The position numbers and the translations under genes were made by a program. A DNA stretch of 64,000 bases from Marinobacter sp. JH2 (GTDB lineage Bacteria; Pseudomonadota; Gammaproteobacteria; Pseudomonadales; Oleiphilaceae), in contig NZ_CP037934.1 in the NCBI RefSeq assembly GCF_004353225.1, forward strand, positions 1,302,001 through 1,366,000. The letters run 5' to 3'. The notes under the pieces were generated by a model. The model worked only from the letters and a program-made list of their open reading frames with translations. It did not search any database and had not been told where the DNA came from. The stretch's first letter is position 1. The number at the start of each line of letters is the position of its first letter. Shown in pieces: positions 1-12,275 of the stretch.

Positions 1-576
1 ATCGAGAACGTATTCACTGAGCTGGGCAAGCACTGGGAAAACATCGACATCATCATTCACGCCGTTGGCTTCGCGCCCGGTCATGAGCTGGATGGCAATT
101 ACGTGGATGTAACCACCCGAGATGGTTTCCGCATCGCCCACGACATCAGCTCTTACAGCTTTGTCGCCCTGGCGAAGGGTGCCCGTAAAATGATGCACGA
201 AGGTAGCAGCCTGCTGACCCTGAGCTACCTGGGCGCAGAGAAAGTGCTGCAGAACTACAACGTGATGGGTCTAGCCAAAGCCTCTCTGGAGGCCAACGTT
301 CGGTACATGGCCGCTAGCTTGGGCAAAGAAGGCATTCGTGTGAACGGTATCTCTGCAGGCCCGATCAAGACTCTGGCCGCTTCTGGCATCAAGAGTTTCC
401 GCCGCATGCTGGCAGAGAACGCGAGACGCGCGCCCCTTCGCCGTAACGTGACCACCGAAGAAGTGGGCAACGCCGCTGCGTTCATGAGTTCGAACCTGGC
501 ATCTGGTATCACAGGTGAGATTCTTTACGTTGACGGTGGTTTCAACATCACCGGTATGGGCGAACTTGAAGACTAA
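1..576 (+). CDS. fabI: Enoyl-[acyl-carrier-protein] reductase [NADH] FabI, 5' end cut by window edge
   Basis: The reading frame is open from base 1, so this is the C-terminal part (about 191 residues) of FabI, which reduces trans-2-enoyl-ACP in the last step of each fatty-acid elongation cycle. The window starts inside the Rossmann fold. The segments LDGNYVDV and [10 protein letters not shown], the SYLGAEKV and [10 protein letters not shown] catalytic region (Tyr-x6-Lys of the FabI type) and the ending [16 protein letters not shown] all match the family. It ends at a strong bidirectional hairpin shared with the convergent PilZ-domain gene. Identification is secure; the N-terminus and promoter lie outside the window. 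Confidence 0.96.
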   Translation: MENVFTELGKHWENIDIIIHAVGFAPGHELDGNYVDVTTRDGFRIAHDISSYSFVALAKGARKMMHEGSSLLTLSYLGAEKVLQNYNVMGLAKASLEANVRYMAASLGKEGIRVNGISAGPIKTLAASGIKSFRRMLAENARRAPLRRNVTTEEVGNAAAFMSSNLASGITGEILYVDGGFNITGMGELED

Positions 577-602
577 CGGCTCGTCCGCAGCTCATTCTTT
601 CT

Positions 603-632
603 GAATAAAGCCGGCGTATGCCGGCTTTATTC
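603..632. terminator. Bidirectional rho-independent terminator between fabI and the PilZ-domain gene
   Basis: A perfect 13-bp stem (GAATAAAGCCGGC with its complement) surrounds a GTAT loop. The A/T ends of the stem supply a short T-run on each strand, so it can serve both convergent genes. It overlaps the stop codon of the minus-strand PilZ gene. Confidence 0.85.
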
Positions 633-1047
633 ATTCTGATCTCGAGAAAGCATCCGCGACGGCTTCAAGCCAGCGTAAATAATCCGTCTCATCCGAATCA
701 ACCACCCGCACACCATTCAAATAGTGAGCGCCTTCCGCTTTCTGCCAGACCACTTCAACCGTAAGCTTTAAGGATTCGTGCCGGCCCGACAGCTGGACTT
801 CTGCGGTAAGCAATGAGCCTATGCGCAGCACCTCACTGGTCACCAAACTCATCCCGCTTGCGGAGAGATCCCGAACTTCGCAGGTTCGCACAGAACCCTC
901 AAACGACGCCCCACCCAGCACACTCGGCTCTGCGGATTCGACATGCAACCGGACAGTAGCCCGAGCTGACAACCGGTAATCTTCGCGTTTTTCGGCGCCA
1001 TCCGGAACCGCAACTTCCTGTCCAAAGTGGTAATCTTTGTCCATCAC
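631..1047 (-). CDS. PilZ-domain protein, probable c-di-GMP receptor
   Basis: This 138-residue single-domain protein carries the PilZ signature: an R-x3-R-type motif (KREDYRLSAR, residues about 20-29) and the D-x-S-x-x-G element (DLSASGMSL, about 60-68). These are known to wrap a c-di-GMP dimer. It has no membrane segment. Its start overlaps the stop of the upstream DUF1631 gene (ATGA, 1044-1047), so the two are translationally coupled and probably work together in c-di-GMP output. The effector is unknown. It is distinct from the true PilZ encoded at 36.5 kb, which lacks this RxxxR motif. Confidence 0.85.
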   Translation of the reverse strand: MMDKDYHFGQEVAVPDGAEKREDYRLSARATVRLHVESAEPSVLGGASFEGSVRTCEVRDLSASGMSLVTSEVLRIGSLLTAEVQLSGRHESLKLTVEVVWQKAEGAHYLNGVRVVDSDETDYLRWLEAVADAFSRSE

Positions 1048-2882
1048 AAACCCCCTTCATTCCGGCTACCTCGAATTCTGCCAACGACACGACTGAGCGT
1101 ATCGTCAAAAGCCGCGCCGCCCCCGAGAATTTTAATGGTGCCACCGACGATGCCTGATACCAATTCATCCTTCATGAACTGATGCCGGTTAAGCCCCAAG
1201 CGGTCAACGAAAACGAACTTACCCGTCGCCGCTATTTTAACGGCCAGCTTCAGGCGCAGCGGAGTGCCGCTCTCCTGCCCATGCTCAAGAACAATCCAAC
1301 CTTCGAGCCCAAGCTGATCGATTTCGCGAGCGGCTCTCGTTTCAGCTTCATGCAATCGCCTTTCGGACTCCAACTTTTCATCAGCCACTCGCTGCTGTTC
1401 GGCCTCAGCGCGCAGCCGTTCAAGCATGGCGTCATCGGCGGCTTTTTGCTCCGCGGCAACGCGCTGCGCCTCTTCTTTTTCACGGCGCAATGTTTCAGCT
1501 CGCGCGCGAACGTCCCGAGCTGCTGTCTCTCGTTGCTTTTGTTGCTTCTCACAAACCTTCACCAGCAGCAACAAGGTTTCGGCCAACACCTCTCCAAACG
1601 GTTTCAGATCGGGTAACAACCGCAGCGTTTGCGCATTGAGCTCGTGCTTGAATTCAGACCAATCTTGCAACCCGAGTTTAACACCCGAGTCATTTGTCCA
1701 AACGATCTCTTGGCTGTCCGGCAATAACGTAAAGAAAAAACACCGTTGCTCACCGACACCCTCACCTTTAACGAACCAATGTTCTAGATACGGCTGAGCA
1801 TCACTGGCGGCCAAGGCTTTCCGGTCAAGCCATTCGAGCTTAAAGGTGAAGTCGTCGTTCGCCCGTAAAGCCGGTTCCAGATCTATGGTCCCGCCTTTGA
1901 TACGGTCAACAATCACCGCATTAATCGCATCAATTTTTGCCACGGGTATGTCTCGCCCCATCGCACGGCGCCATACATCATGGACGAGATCTCCAAGCTG
2001 CTCACCCACTCGGTACAGCTTACTCCGATCGCGATCAGACAACGCGGGGTCGACCGCCCATACCAGCCATTCAAGAATCTTATTCGCGTGACGATACAGC
2101 TCGTTTTCTTCGCCGCCGGACAACACACTTTGTTTAAGAACCGAAAGCCAATCGTGACGAACAAATGCTGAAATAACAGCTGGCATCTGACGCCCTTTCA
2201 GCGCCCGCCCAACCAGCGCCTTCGACAGTTGCTCCGCGTGGCGTTGGCGCGACAGTCCCTGCTCTGTTTCATACAACCGCTGACGAAGTTTATCGGCCTG
2301 ACCACGCCGTTTCAGACTGTCGTTGAGCCACTGGTTGCAATAGATTTCTACGGGTTCAATGGACTGCTGTTCAAAGCTTGCGGCAAAGGCGACAACCAAG
2401 CTATCGAGCAGTTCGAGTAAAACTCGAGACGAGCGACCGCCGGTGTCGCTCCATCCACGCCATTCCTGAAGATGGTCGAGCCAATCCAACACCACCAATG
2501 GAAAACCTTCGCCACCCTCTTCACCGAGACGCCACGCAAACCAAAATCTAAGCCGCGCAATGCGACTGACCAACGATGCATGAAGCCCACTGGTATTCAA
2601 AAACACATCCATGATGCGATCAGCCAAATACGCAGCATTCACCTGTCGAACGCTCCAAACGATCTGCACTGAACGCAAAACATGGGTGACACGCTCGTCC
2701 CGCTGCTCCGACCAGCAAGACTGAAGCAACGGTCGCCAATCAGGTAGGACCTCCGACGATGCATTACCGGAAGGATATGGCAGGTCCGGAACACGAATAC
2801 CGATGAGAACCTGATTGATTCGGGCAGCAACCTTTTTGCGGGAAATGGGTTCTGCTTGTCGCTGCTTTGCCTTAGTGAACAT
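1044..2882 (-). CDS. DUF1631 family protein
   Basis: A 612-residue protein matching DUF1631 (sometimes mislabelled thymidine phosphorylase). It is largely helical, with the family block PAVISAFVRHDWLSVL near residues 234-248. A charged coiled coil rich in Glu, Arg and Ala spans about 455-545. A C-terminal module (GWIVLEHG...PLRLKLAVKI...FVFVDRLGL) resembles the PilZ-like end of the family. There is no signal peptide. It is co-transcribed and overlapping with a PilZ-domain gene, which suggests a cyclic-di-GMP role. A TATACT -10-like hexamer at 2930-2935 lies about 48 bases upstream of the start. The biochemical function is not known. Confidence 0.8.
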   Translation of the reverse strand: MFTKAKQRQAEPISRKKVAARINQVLIGIRVPDLPYPSGNASSEVLPDWRPLLQSCWSEQRDERVTHVLRSVQIVWSVRQVNAAYLADRIMDVFLNTSGLHASLVSRIARLRFWFAWRLGEEGGEGFPLVVLDWLDHLQEWRGWSDTGGRSSRVLLELLDSLVVAFAASFEQQSIEPVEIYCNQWLNDSLKRRGQADKLRQRLYETEQGLSRQRHAEQLSKALVGRALKGRQMPAVISAFVRHDWLSVLKQSVLSGGEENELYRHANKILEWLVWAVDPALSDRDRSKLYRVGEQLGDLVHDVWRRAMGRDIPVAKIDAINAVIVDRIKGGTIDLEPALRANDDFTFKLEWLDRKALAASDAQPYLEHWFVKGEGVGEQRCFFFTLLPDSQEIVWTNDSGVKLGLQDWSEFKHELNAQTLRLLPDLKPFGEVLAETLLLLVKVCEKQQKQRETAARDVRARAETLRREKEEAQRVAAEQKAADDAMLERLRAEAEQQRVADEKLESERRLHEAETRAAREIDQLGLEGWIVLEHGQESGTPLRLKLAVKIAATGKFVFVDRLGLNRHQFMKDELVSGIVGGTIKILGGGAAFDDTLSRVVGRIRGSRNEGGL

Positions 2883-3060
2883 CCGGTGCCTGTTGTCTGG
2901 AATCGTTGAAATGGACCTTCAAATAACGCAGTATAACCAACTCGCCGGGGTTTGCTGCAACCGTGTACCGGCGCCGTTCGTGTTTATCTTCAATCACCGG
3001 GCAAAGCAACACGGCCTTGTTTCGGTGACGTAACGATTTGAGTCGGGGAACTACAACAAG

Positions 3061-4134
3061 ATGTCGGGTAAGAAACTGGAAAATCTGAACGTGGCCAGCC
3101 AGGAACAACTAATTACTCCTGAAGCCTTAAAAGCAGAACTGCCATTATCGGATAAGGCTGCAGATACCGTTGCATCAGGCCGTCAGGCTATTTACGACAT
3201 CATGGATGGCAAGGATAAACGGTTATTTATCGTTGTTGGGCCCTGTTCCATACACGATCCCGAAGCGGCAAGGGAATACGCCAGCCGTCTTAAAAAACTG
3301 GCGGATGAAGTTAGCGACACGCTTCTTATTGTGATGCGCGTATATTTTGAAAAGCCCCGCACCACCGTCGGCTGGAAAGGCCTTATCAACGACCCGCACT
3401 TGAATGACACATTCGATATTGAGCAAGGCCTGCATATCGGCCGCCGCTTGCTACTCGACATCAACGAAATGGGCCTGCCAGCCGCCACTGAAGCGCTTGA
3501 CCCGATCTCTCCCCAGTATCTGCAAGACACCATTGCCTGGTCGGCGATTGGCGCACGTACCACTGAGTCTCAGACACACCGTGAAATGAGCAGCGGACTG
3601 TCCATGGCCATCGGCTTCAAAAACGGCACCGACGGCAATCTGGATGTGGCGGTGAATGCTATGAACTCGGTTTCACACCCTCACAGCTTTTTAGGCATTG
3701 ACCAGCAGGGTCGAGGCGCCATCATTCGCACAAAGGGAAATAACTACGGGCACGTGGTATTGCGTGGTGGCGGTGGCAAGCCAAACTACGACTCAGTGAA
3801 TGTTGCCTTGTGCGAGCGAGCGTTGGACAAAGCAAAACTTCGCCAATCCATTATGGTGGATTGCAGTCACGCGAACTCGAACAAAGACCCTGGCATCCAG
3901 CCATTGGTCATGCAAGACGTTACTCGCCAGATTATTGAAGGCAACGAGTCTATTCAAAGCTTGATGGTGGAAAGCAACATCAACTGGGGCAATCAGTCTA
4001 TTCCCGAGAAGCTCGAAGACCTGAAATACGGCGTATCCATCACGGACGCGTGTATTGATTGGGAAACAACAGAAAAGGCGGTTCGTGAAATGCGCGAAAA
4101 GCTGAAAGATGTATTGCCTAAACGCGGTAAGTAA
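3061..4134 (+). CDS. 3-deoxy-7-phosphoheptulonate (DAHP) synthase, class I
   Basis: Condenses phosphoenolpyruvate with erythrose 4-phosphate, the entry step of the shikimate pathway. Its 357 residues match AroF/AroG/AroH length. Visible motifs are GPCSIHD (60-66, with the metal-ligand Cys62), KPRTTVGWKGL (98-108), GARTTESQTHRE (164-175) and NQS followed by YGVSITDACI near the C-terminus. The stretch EALDPISPQYL (144-154) looks closer to the tyrosine-type AroF than to AroG, so feedback by tyrosine is a guess. It is monocistronic, divergent from the DUF1631 gene, and ends at a hairpin. Confidence 0.95.
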   Translation: MSGKKLENLNVASQEQLITPEALKAELPLSDKAADTVASGRQAIYDIMDGKDKRLFIVVGPCSIHDPEAAREYASRLKKLADEVSDTLLIVMRVYFEKPRTTVGWKGLINDPHLNDTFDIEQGLHIGRRLLLDINEMGLPAATEALDPISPQYLQDTIAWSAIGARTTESQTHREMSSGLSMAIGFKNGTDGNLDVAVNAMNSVSHPHSFLGIDQQGRGAIIRTKGNNYGHVVLRGGGGKPNYDSVNVALCERALDKAKLRQSIMVDCSHANSNKDPGIQPLVMQDVTRQIIEGNESIQSLMVESNINWGNQSIPEKLEDLKYGVSITDACIDWETTEKAVREMREKLKDVLPKRGK

Positions 4135-4138
4135 AACG

Positions 4139-4175
4139 AATAAGGCCCGGCGTTTAAATTGCTCCGGGCCTTATT
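4139..4175. terminator. Bidirectional terminator between the DAHP synthase gene and cobA
   Basis: A perfect 12-bp stem (AATAAGGCCCGG with its complement) encloses a 13-nt loop between two convergent genes. The A/T ends give short T-runs on both strands. Confidence 0.85.
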
Positions 4176-4196
4176 GTTCAGCGATCATTCGAGTTC

Positions 4197-6328
<2,132 letters not shown>

Positions 6329-6361
6329 TTATCCAGTTAACGAATGGGTGAATAGACGGAC

Positions 6362-6389
6362 ATTATACCCGCCGAGAGTTTGCTGGCCA
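6362..6389 (-). promoter_or_regulatory. Candidate sigma-70 promoter of serS
   Basis: On the minus strand a perfect TATAAT (6367-6362) lies 16 bases downstream of TGGCCA (6389-6384; 4 of 6 matches to TTGACA). Transcription would begin near 6355, about 39 bases before the serS start. The site is in the only gap of the rarA-serS-cobA string. Confidence 0.55.
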
Positions 6390-6429
6390 CCATTGACCTG
6401 AGCAGCGGAGCAAATTCAGACGGAGCGCT

Positions 6430-7764
6430 TCAATAGCGTTTGGTGGTACTTTGCTTGTCGAGCGCATCCAGACGCTGACGCTTCTCCGCAAGCTTGATTT
6501 CTAAACCTCGCATGACCGGCTCGTAGTACCGGCGCTGATGAATGCCTTCCGGAAAATAGTTTTCGCCGGCTGCATAAGCATCGGGTTCATCATGAGCATA
6601 ACGGTATTCTTCGCCATGCCCCATGCTTTTAAGCAGTTTGGTGGGTGCGTTACGCAGGTGAATGGGAACCTCGTAGTCGGGATCGCTCTTAATATCGGCC
6701 ATGCATTGATTGAACGCGGCATAAACGGCGTTACTTTTAGGCGCCATGGCCAAATAAGTAGCGGCTTGAGCCAGAGCCAGCTCCCCTTCCGGCGAACCTA
6801 AGCGTTCCTGCGCGTCCCAAGCCTGTAAAGCAATTTGCAGTGCCCTCGGGTCTGCGTTGCCTATGTCTTCACTAGCAATACGGGCAAGCCTTCGAGCAAT
6901 GTACAGCGGATCACACCCGCCATCGAGCATTCGGCACAGCCAGTAGAGTGAACCGTCTGAGCTGGACCCCCGTATCGACTTGTGCAGCGCCGAAATCTGG
7001 TCGTAAAAAACATCACCGCCCTTATCGAAGCGGCGCAGGCTCGTTTGCAGCACTTGCTCAAGCGTGGTCGAGAGTATCGAGTTGTTACCTTGCTCATCCG
7101 GCTCGGCCAAATCAGCAGCGACTTCGAGGATATTCAACGCCCGACGGGCATCTCCCCCTGACGCCGACGCCATAGTCTCCAGCACAGCTGGCCCTACCTT
7201 TAACGATCCTGCAAACCCTTCCTCGCTCGAAAGTGCACGTTGAAGCAGAGTCAGAACATCCTCGGATTCGAGGTTTTTAAGAACGTAAACACGGGTACGG
7301 GACAACAGAGCGCTGTTGAGTTCGAAAGAAGGGTTTTCTGTGGTCGCCCCAACAAAGATGAAGGTGCCATCTTCGATGTGAGGCAGGAACGCATCCTGCT
7401 GGCTTTTGTTGAAACGGTGGACCTCATCCACGAAAAGCAGCGTGTCACGGCCTTGGGCTTGTTTGCGATGTTTTGCGCGATCGACCACTTCACGTATTTC
7501 TTTTACACCGCTGAGGACCGCCGACAAGGTTTCAAACGTTAACTCGCCCACATTCGCAAGCAATTGAGCAAAGGTTGTTTTACCGACTCCGGGTGGCCCC
7601 CACAGGATCATCGAGTGCAGTTGACCTTGCTCTACAGCCTTGCGAAGCGGCTTACCGTCACCGACCAGATGGGCTTGTCCGACATAATCCGCGAGGGATG
7701 TCGGCCGCATTCTGGCGGCCAGAGGGCGAAACCCAGCCGCAGACTGAAACAGGCTATCCTGCAT
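6430..7764 (-). CDS. rarA: Replication-associated recombination protein A (RarA/MgsA), AAA ATPase
   Basis: A 444-residue clamp-loader-like AAA ATPase that acts at stalled replication forks with SSB and RecA. Walker A is GPPGVGKTT (56-64), Walker B is [11 protein letters not shown] (about 108-118), sensor 1 is [12 protein letters not shown], and the C-terminal MgsA tetramerisation domain runs to the end ([15 protein letters not shown]). The N-terminal Q-x-x-LF-like MQDSLF is typical of clamp-contacting partners. It overlaps the lolA stop by one base (TAATG), so it is coupled to lolA. Confidence 0.96.
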   Translation of the reverse strand: MQDSLFQSAAGFRPLAARMRPTSLADYVGQAHLVGDGKPLRKAVEQGQLHSMILWGPPGVGKTTFAQLLANVGELTFETLSAVLSGVKEIREVVDRAKHRKQAQGRDTLLFVDEVHRFNKSQQDAFLPHIEDGTFIFVGATTENPSFELNSALLSRTRVYVLKNLESEDVLTLLQRALSSEEGFAGSLKVGPAVLETMASASGGDARRALNILEVAADLAEPDEQGNNSILSTTLEQVLQTSLRRFDKGGDVFYDQISALHKSIRGSSSDGSLYWLCRMLDGGCDPLYIARRLARIASEDIGNADPRALQIALQAWDAQERLGSPEGELALAQAATYLAMAPKSNAVYAAFNQCMADIKSDPDYEVPIHLRNAPTKLLKSMGHGEEYRYAHDEPDAYAAGENYFPEGIHQRRYYEPVMRGLEIKLAEKRQRLDALDKQSTTKRY

Positions 7765-8411
7765 TAAGCACCGTCCCGAATAACGTCAACCTCCTCGGGA
7801 TATTCCAACGTGAAGGCTTTTTGATCAACATTCTTGTTCAGCTCAATAGAGTCAAAGCTGAGGATACTGATTTGAGCCAGCGAATCTTCCATTCTCATTT
7901 CTTGCAATTCGCCATCGAAAAAGCTCAGGCGTAATGAAATAAATAAAGAGTCGGCACCTTTTGGTACCAGCGTAAACTCTTGAGTCAGTTCTCCGATTCG
8001 GCTCTGGCTGACCTCATAGGTTTCGTCCAGATTATCGACCTCACCACTCAGTAACAGTGCCGGCGTGCTTTGAACACGGTCATCCAGCTTGTGGATGGTG
8101 ACTTGCTCGAGATCCGGATCGTAGACCTCAACGGTTTCTCCATCGCTTACAATAAATTGCGACAAAGGAGCAGCCGTTTCCCAATAGAACAAGCCGGGCC
8201 TCTTCGCTTTCAAAGTGCCACGGGTTTCCTGAACGCGGCCACCGTTTTCGCCGACGACAATTTGGATAAAGTCAGCTTGATAGGTTTCGTAGCTGCGCAG
8301 GATTGAAGCAAGCTCCTCAGCAGCTCCTGCTGAAGACTCCTCGGCATGACTGAAACCGGCCGTAAAAATGAGCAACATGCTCGCCATCAGGGAATATATA
8401 AATCGACTCAT
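7764..8411 (-). CDS. lolA: Outer-membrane lipoprotein carrier protein LolA
   Basis: Periplasmic chaperone that carries lipoproteins from the LolCDE exporter to LolB. The chosen start (ATG at 8411) gives 215 residues with a signal peptide of about 23 residues ([20 protein letters not shown]...SHA). It is preceded by an AGGAG sequence that overlaps the ftsK stop. The frame stays open a further 77 codons inside ftsK, but that stretch has no family similarity. The mature part shows LolA features ([33 protein letters not shown]). Order ftsK-lolA-rarA is conserved in pseudomonads. Confidence 0.94.
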   Translation of the reverse strand: MSRFIYSLMASMLLIFTAGFSHAEESSAGAAEELASILRSYETYQADFIQIVVGENGGRVQETRGTLKAKRPGLFYWETAAPLSQFIVSDGETVEVYDPDLEQVTIHKLDDRVQSTPALLLSGEVDNLDETYEVSQSRIGELTQEFTLVPKGADSLFISLRLSFFDGELQEMRMEDSLAQISILSFDSIELNKNVDQKAFTLEYPEEVDVIRDGA

Positions 8412-8421
8412 AATAACGCTC

Positions 8422-11001
8422 CTAGTCTCTTGGGGCCGGCGGTGCCAGAACTTCTCTGGCACCATTATGGCCCGCCGCACTGACCACACCCGCTGCTTCC
8501 ATTGCATCCACCAAGTTGGCGGCGCGGTTGTAACCAATTTTGAATTTACGCTGAACCGAGGATATTGAAACCCTTCGGTTTTCGGTGACAAACGCAACTG
8601 CTTCATCAAACAGCGCGTCGCCTTCATCGCCACCACCTTCACTCAAGGTAGGCACACCGGGCAAATGCTCTCCTTCCGCACCACTGAGCACGTCGTCGAC
8701 GTATTCAGGCTCGCCTCGAGCCTTCCACGCGCTAACCACTCGATGCACTTCATCGTCGTCCACAAACGCCCCATGGACACGAACAGGCAATCCAGAACCG
8801 GGGGGCAAATACAACATATCACCGTGCCCCAGCAGCTGTTCGGCCCCACCCTGATCCAATACGGTTCTCGAGTCGATTTTTGATGAAACCTGAAACGAGA
8901 TCCGCGTTGGAATATTGGCCTTGATCAAGCCGGTAATAACGTCAACCGACGGCCGTTGAGTCGCCAAGATCAGATGGATACCAGCGGCACGGGCTTTTTG
9001 GGCAATTCGGGCAATCAGTTCTTCAACTTTCTTGCCAACAATCATCATCATGTCGGCAAATTCGTCGATCACCACTACGATGAACGGCAAGGTTTCCAAC
9101 TCCGGGCGCTCCTGCTCATCATTCGCAAGATGATCATCAGGTTTCCAAAGCGGGTCCAGGAGGGGCTCGCCCTCCGCCCGGGCATCTTTCACCTTTTTGT
9201 TGTAGCCCGCCAAATTACGCACGCCTAAGCTCGCCATCAGGCGATATCGGCGTTCCATTTCAGCCACACACCAACGCAGGGCATTGGCCGCTTCTTTCAT
9301 ATCTGTGACCACGGGCGCCAACAAATGCGGAATGCCATCGTAGATACTCAACTCGAGCATCTTCGGGTCAACCATAATGAAGCGAACGTCTTCCGGACCG
9401 GCTTTGAGCAGCATGCTCAGCAACATCGCGTTCACGCCAACCGACTTACCGGAACCGGTTGTACCAGCAACCAACAAATGCGGCATTTTCGCCAAATTGG
9501 CGACCATCGGATTGCCACCGATGTCGTTACCCAACGCCAACGTGATCGGCGATGAGGATTCGGTAAACACGCGAGCGCCGAGCACTTCGCTCAAGCGAAC
9601 CATTTCCCGGGTTTCGTTCGGTATTTCAATACCGACCACCGACTTACCCGGAATGACTTCTACCACCCGCACACTCAACACGGCTAACGAGCGCGCAAGG
9701 TCTTTGGCGAGGTTAGAGATCTTACTCACTTTAACCCCCGCCGCGGGTTTGATTTCAAACCGGGTGATAACCGGACCTGGATTGACCTCAACCACCTCTA
9801 CGGTCACACCAAAGTCGGCCAGCTTCTCTTCCAGCAAGCGCGACATGTGCTCTAACGACTCTTCCGAATAACCACTTACCTGATGCTCTTCGGGCGGATC
9901 AAGTAAGGTAATGGGTGGAATCGGGCTTTCAATATCCTCAAGCAACGAGCCTTGTTTGTTGGTACCCTTTTTCTTCTCCGAGGCGCTCTGATCGTCTTTT
10001 TTGAAGGGCGCGATTTTCAGTGCTCGGCTTAGCGGCTTCTCGGATTTTTTGGGCGTCGGTTTTGGCGCGATAGGTTCAACATCCCGAGAACTAAAGCTCT
10101 CCACTTCGGATGGCTCGGAATCGGTTGTCGGACGACCCTCCAATTCCGGCTCCTTGCGTACCTTTTGCAAGTGGGTATCCGCAGTCGACTTGTCTGCTCG
10201 ATCTTTCTTCGCAAATACCCGGCGCCACCAAGGCATCTTCGGGATGGAATCTGACTTGGCATCAGCCACGTGGGCCTTGGCTTGGCTTTGCAACACAGGC
10301 GGCACTGGTTCATCGCTTGACTGGGATTTTTCTGAACGCCCCGACTTAGCCGTTTGCTGTTTGAAGTACGCTCTCACCGCCAACGCAGCTTTGAGCGTCA
10401 AGCCCCCCACTCGATCCATCAAGCGAAACCACGAAAGCCCGATCGTCACCGTGAGCGCGAACAAGAAAATGGCAATCAGCAGCAGGGTCGTTGCTGGCAA
10501 GTTGAAAAATCGTACCATCGCCTCGGAAACGGCTTTGCCCAGGACACCACCGGAGGACATGCCCAAGCCAAACAAAGAATAGAGAGACAGTAAACTCGTA
10601 GCAGAGAGGAGGATCAAAATGAAACCGCCAAAACGGACCATGAACAGCGGCCAGTGTAGATCCAGCGGTTGGTGTCGCAAACGAATAAGCATAAAGGCGT
10701 AGCCGGCTACCATAACCGGGAAAAGCCAGGAGACATGCCCAAAAAAGTCCATTAACAAGCTGGCCAACCACGCCCCAGTGCGGCCGGCGTAGTTTTCTAC
10801 GTTGGTTTCATGACCGATACTGGCCCAGCCGGGGTCTGAATGGCTAAAGGTAAAAAGCGCCATTGCCAGGTAGATACACAGCACGATGAGGCCCAGCACA
10901 GCCCCCTCACGGGCACCTTGGGCCATCAAGAGGCGAAAGCGCTTTTGCTTGTCTGTGAGTTCCGTTGGTACAGATTTCTTCGCTTTAGCGGATTCCGCCA
11001 T
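8422..11001 (-). CDS. ftsK: DNA translocase FtsK
   Basis: Septal DNA pump that segregates chromosome termini and activates XerCD. The 859 residues comprise four predicted membrane segments (about 33-52, 92-110, 120-142 and 168-192), a charged linker (about 215-370), and a motor with Walker [11 protein letters not shown] (about 514-523) and Walker [17 protein letters not shown]-terminal winged-helix gamma domain (about 795-850) reads the polar KOPS sequences. The linker is much shorter than in E. coli FtsK, as in Pseudomonas. The Shine-Dalgarno is weak. It lies downstream of metZ with a 23-base gap. Confidence 0.97.
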   Translation of the reverse strand: MAESAKAKKSVPTELTDKQKRFRLLMAQGAREGAVLGLIVLCIYLAMALFTFSHSDPGWASIGHETNVENYAGRTGAWLASLLMDFFGHVSWLFPVMVAGYAFMLIRLRHQPLDLHWPLFMVRFGGFILILLSATSLLSLYSLFGLGMSSGGVLGKAVSEAMVRFFNLPATTLLLIAIFLFALTVTIGLSWFRLMDRVGGLTLKAALAVRAYFKQQTAKSGRSEKSQSSDEPVPPVLQSQAKAHVADAKSDSIPKMPWWRRVFAKKDRADKSTADTHLQKVRKEPELEGRPTTDSEPSEVESFSSRDVEPIAPKPTPKKSEKPLSRALKIAPFKKDDQSASEKKKGTNKQGSLLEDIESPIPPITLLDPPEEHQVSGYSEESLEHMSRLLEEKLADFGVTVEVVEVNPGPVITRFEIKPAAGVKVSKISNLAKDLARSLAVLSVRVVEVIPGKSVVGIEIPNETREMVRLSEVLGARVFTESSSPITLALGNDIGGNPMVANLAKMPHLLVAGTTGSGKSVGVNAMLLSMLLKAGPEDVRFIMVDPKMLELSIYDGIPHLLAPVVTDMKEAANALRWCVAEMERRYRLMASLGVRNLAGYNKKVKDARAEGEPLLDPLWKPDDHLANDEQERPELETLPFIVVVIDEFADMMMIVGKKVEELIARIAQKARAAGIHLILATQRPSVDVITGLIKANIPTRISFQVSSKIDSRTVLDQGGAEQLLGHGDMLYLPPGSGLPVRVHGAFVDDDEVHRVVSAWKARGEPEYVDDVLSGAEGEHLPGVPTLSEGGGDEGDALFDEAVAFVTENRRVSISSVQRKFKIGYNRAANLVDAMEAAGVVSAAGHNGAREVLAPPAPRD

Positions 11002-11024
11002 GAATACTCAAACCGTATGTAAGT

Positions 11025-12248
11025 TTAGTCTTCCAGCGCCTGAAAACCCCTTTCGAGATCGGTTTTCAGGTCATCAATGGCTTCAATGCCAACTGACAGC
11101 CGGATCAGATTTTCAGTAATACCTGCTTTTGCTTTATCTTCAGGTGACAAACGCCCGTGCGTTGTTGTTGCCGGGTGGGTGATTGTGGTTTTCACATCCC
11201 CCAAGTTGGCAGTAATTGAAATCATTCGCGTACCATCGATAAAACGCCACGCCTGCTCTCTGCTACCCTTGAGCGTAAACGACACCATGCCACCAAAACC
11301 GCTTTGCTGCTGTTTAGCCAATGCATGTTGAGGATGACTCTCGAGCCCCGCATAGAATACTTTCTCCACAGAGGGCTGTGATTCCAACCACTTAGCCAAC
11401 TCTAACGCATTGTCGCAGTGAGCTCGCATACGAATCGGTAAGGTTTCGAGCCCTTTCTGGAATACCCACGCATTGAACGGGCTCATGGTAGGGCCGGCAG
11501 AACGGATGAAGCCATAAACTTCATCCAGATATTTGGCCGGTCCAACCACCACACCGCCCACACAGCGCCCTTGACCATCAAGATACTTAGTTGCAGAGTG
11601 GATAACCAAATCCGCACCTAGCTCCAAAGGTCGTTGGAGAATTGGCGTACAGAAACAGTTGTCAACCACCAGCAACGCATCGTTATTGTGAGCCAAATTT
11701 GCCAATGCCCTTACGTCCGCTATTTCACACAACGGGTTGGAAGGCGTTTCAATAAACAGCATCCGCGTTTCGGGGCGAATGACCGCCTGCCATTCTTCAA
11801 CATCCGTAAGCCCGACAAATGTTGTTTCCACGCCAAACCGCGCCATGTATTTCTGAAACAGTACATTGGTGGTTCCGAAAACACCTCGGGAGCAGACCAC
11901 ATGATCACCGGTTTTCAACAGCGACATGCACGTACTGAGAATCGCAGCCATACCAGAAGCGGTGGCGACAGCCTTTTCGCCACCTTCCAGCGCGGCAATA
12001 CGCCCTTCAAACGCCTGAACGGTTGGGTTAGTGAAGCGTGAGTAGATATTGCCTGCCTCTTCACCGCCAAACCGAGCCGCGGCCTGAGCCGCACTGCCAT
12101 AGACAAAGCTCGACGTTGGGAAAATCGCGTCGCTGTGTTCCAGTTGTCCTGTACGAATCTGCCCTGCCCTGACCGACAGCGTATCAACGGACATCCCTTC
12201 CAGATCGGATTCGGGAATCCAGAGGTGTTCTTCACGCGTGTGGCTCAT
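11025..12248 (-). CDS. metZ: O-succinylhomoserine sulfhydrylase MetZ
   Basis: A PLP-dependent Cys/Met-metabolism enzyme that makes homocysteine directly from O-succinylhomoserine and sulfide. The 407 residues include YSRFTNPT (69-76), TPSNP (about 168-172) and the PLP lysine in SATKYLDGQG (Lys221). MetZ rather than MetB or MetY is inferred from its position right after purF, as in Pseudomonas, and from the N-terminal LSVRAGQIRT. The start has a good AGGAG site. It is probably in the cvpA-purF-metZ transcription unit. Confidence 0.92.
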   Translation of the reverse strand: MSHTREEHLWIPESDLEGMSVDTLSVRAGQIRTGQLEHSDAIFPTSSFVYGSAAQAAARFGGEEAGNIYSRFTNPTVQAFEGRIAALEGGEKAVATASGMAAILSTCMSLLKTGDHVVCSRGVFGTTNVLFQKYMARFGVETTFVGLTDVEEWQAVIRPETRMLFIETPSNPLCEIADVRALANLAHNNDALLVVDNCFCTPILQRPLELGADLVIHSATKYLDGQGRCVGGVVVGPAKYLDEVYGFIRSAGPTMSPFNAWVFQKGLETLPIRMRAHCDNALELAKWLESQPSVEKVFYAGLESHPQHALAKQQQSGFGGMVSFTLKGSREQAWRFIDGTRMISITANLGDVKTTITHPATTTHGRLSPEDKAKAGITENLIRLSVGIEAIDDLKTDLERGFQALED

Positions 12249-12275
12249 GGCATTCTCCTGGTTACTGGGCAGTGC

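Noticed and set aside
2872..3108. A 78-codon minus-strand frame filling the gap between the DAHP synthase gene and the DUF1631 gene.
   Set aside because: Its start lies inside the DAHP synthase gene, it has no ribosome site, codons such as ATA and AGA are frequent, and it overlaps the likely DUF1631 promoter. I do not recognise the protein.
8412..8642. A 77-codon upstream extension of lolA.
   Set aside because: It lies wholly inside ftsK, has no LolA similarity and would bury the signal peptide. The AGGAG site favours the ATG at 8411.
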